The notes under the pieces were generated by a model. The model did not search any database. It was not told the DNA's origin and was given only the letters and a program-made list of their open reading frames with translations. Shown here piece by piece: positions 63,265 to 64,000 of a stretch of 64,000 bases of DNA; position 1 is the first letter of the stretch; each line of letters begins with the position of its first letter. The stretch lies in NCBI RefSeq assembly GCF_021391395.1, contig NZ_CP090059.1, positions 1,597,001 to 1,661,000 on the forward strand, read 5' to 3'. The position numbers and the translations under genes were made by a program. Source of the stretch: Sphingomonas cannabina (lineage in GTDB: Bacteria; Pseudomonadota; Alphaproteobacteria; Sphingomonadales; Sphingomonadaceae).

Positions 63265-64000
63265 ATGCGTATCGTTTCTCTACGCTCGCTTGCGGGCATT
63301 ATTCTGGCTTGTGCACTTGCGGCCTGTTCAAGCGGAACAGGTCCATCCATGACGGAAACCGAAGGCAGGGTGATCGTGGCGGAGGCCGGGCCAAGCGCCG
63401 CGACGGGCGCTCTCCCTGCGGCCAGCATCAACACCGCGAGGTCGGGTCAAGCCGGCGCCGCATTCACGCCGCCGCTGCCGAGCCCTTGGACGACGGCTCT
63501 CGGCACCAGCAATCCCAGTGCGCTCTTTCCCGCGACCGCCGGGCTCAGCACGACCGGGATCGGTGCAAATGGTTCGAGCGGCAGCACGGGCGGCGCCCGG
63601 ACGCTGCTGGCCAGTGCAGTCACGCCGCTCGCCGCGGGCACGGCGCCTGCCGAGTTCGCCGATTTCGACTTCGCGAACGGTACCCGGTATCCGGAGCAGG
63701 CCACGGCGTCGGTCGGCCCAGCCTTCTATCAGCCGGGGGCGAGTGTCGCCTATGTCCCCATCTCGCTCGATCGACCGACGCCAAACACCGTCATTGCCCG
63801 CGTGATGACCGAAGATGGCACCGGCCCCGTCAGGGGTATTGCGGGGACCAATTATCAGAGCATCTACAAATCGGTGATCTTCCGCCCGGGCGATCCCCTG
63901 ACGAAGACGGTCGAGGTCCCGATCATTCTCGGCATCCCTCAGGCCGATTTCACCGTGCGCTTCGTCGAGGCGCCATGGGGCGGCAAGATGGGGACCGACC
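63265..64000 (+). CDS. Lipoprotein with Calx-beta-like region (C-terminus beyond window)
   Basis: Read directly from ATG 63265; open to the window edge (245 codons). AGGGGAC lies just upstream. The signal sequence MRIVSLRSLAGIILACALAA is followed by the lipobox Cys (C21), so it is a lipid-anchored envelope protein. A low-complexity Gly/Ala/Ser/Thr stretch (about 25-125) leads to an FDFANGTRYPEQ segment and a beta-rich region (VAYVPISLDRPTPNTVIARV, YKSVIFRPGDPLTKTVEVPI), which resembles a Calx-beta module. What follows is outside the window; a catalytic or binding domain is possible. Confidence 0.75.
   Translation, partial: MRIVSLRSLAGIILACALAACSSGTGPSMTETEGRVIVAEAGPSAATGALPAASINTARSGQAGAAFTPPLPSPWTTALGTSNPSALFPATAGLSTTGIGANGSSGSTGGARTLLASAVTPLAAGTAPAEFADFDFANGTRYPEQATASVGPAFYQPGASVAYVPISLDRPTPNTVIARVMTEDGTGPVRGIAGTNYQSIYKSVIFRPGDPLTKTVEVPIILGIPQADFTVRFVEAPWGGKMGTD

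Overview
This is a GC-rich chromosomal segment of an alphaproteobacterium, most likely a sphingomonad (Sphingomonas or close kin). The grounds are the hisB-hisH-hisA-hisF order, several large TonB-dependent receptors (TBDTs) with FecIR-type regulators, the many long GC-rich intergenic inverted repeats, archaic (spore-coat-U type) chaperone-usher pili, the OxyR and TamAB proteins, and very dense operons with ATGA overlaps. I saw no tRNA, rRNA, CRISPR array, insertion sequence or prophage.

Layout. 1-2.6 kb: histidine operon on the minus strand (hisB, a YciI-like gene, hisH, hisA, start of hisF), interrupted by two repeat elements. 2.6-7.2 kb: sspB, fumC, an ArsR/SRPBCC pair with two palindromic operators, gmk and small membrane proteins. 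7.1-11.5 kb (minus): paiB-like, HAD phosphatase, small membrane protein and ATP12 linked by ATGA overlaps; then a PiT phosphate transporter behind an in-frame Nudix-DUF47 fusion. 11.6-13.4 kb: lactate-monooxygenase-like enzyme and DNA glycosylase Tag.

13.5-29.2 kb is the richest accessory region. A minus-strand unit (STN-type TBDT, gamma-glutamyltransferase, M20 amidohydrolase) is divergent from an ECF sigma/FecR pair. A second ECF sigma/FecR/STN-TBDT set follows, and it runs into a large autotransporter with two Asp-rich inserts. 29-46.5 kb is mostly housekeeping: ferredoxin reductase, LplT-like transporter, pgsA-moaD-moaE, OxyR (apparently with a CTG start), tamA-tamB, an SLC13 permease, aldehyde dehydrogenase and quinone oxidoreductase. 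46.6-54 kb: a carboxypeptidase-G2-like M20 peptidase divergent from a third TBDT, then glnB-glnA with a good sigma-54 promoter, endonuclease V and methionine aminopeptidase.

54-64 kb is a second accessory region: CinA-like protein, PAP2_3 membrane protein, an SDR/GH130-like pair, and an archaic chaperone-usher pilus cluster (small secreted protein, SCPU, chaperone, usher, SCPU). After a 594-base leader holding a CtrA-type box and possible RNA structure comes the start of a lipoprotein with a Calx-beta-like region, which runs off the right end.

Points most worth following up are the Nudix-DUF47 fusion beside PiT, the back-to-back sigma/FecR/TBDT circuits with enzymes or an autotransporter attached, the pairing at two loci of a TBDT with glutamate-releasing hydrolases, and the long leader before the final lipoprotein. 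None can be called a new system from sequence reading alone.
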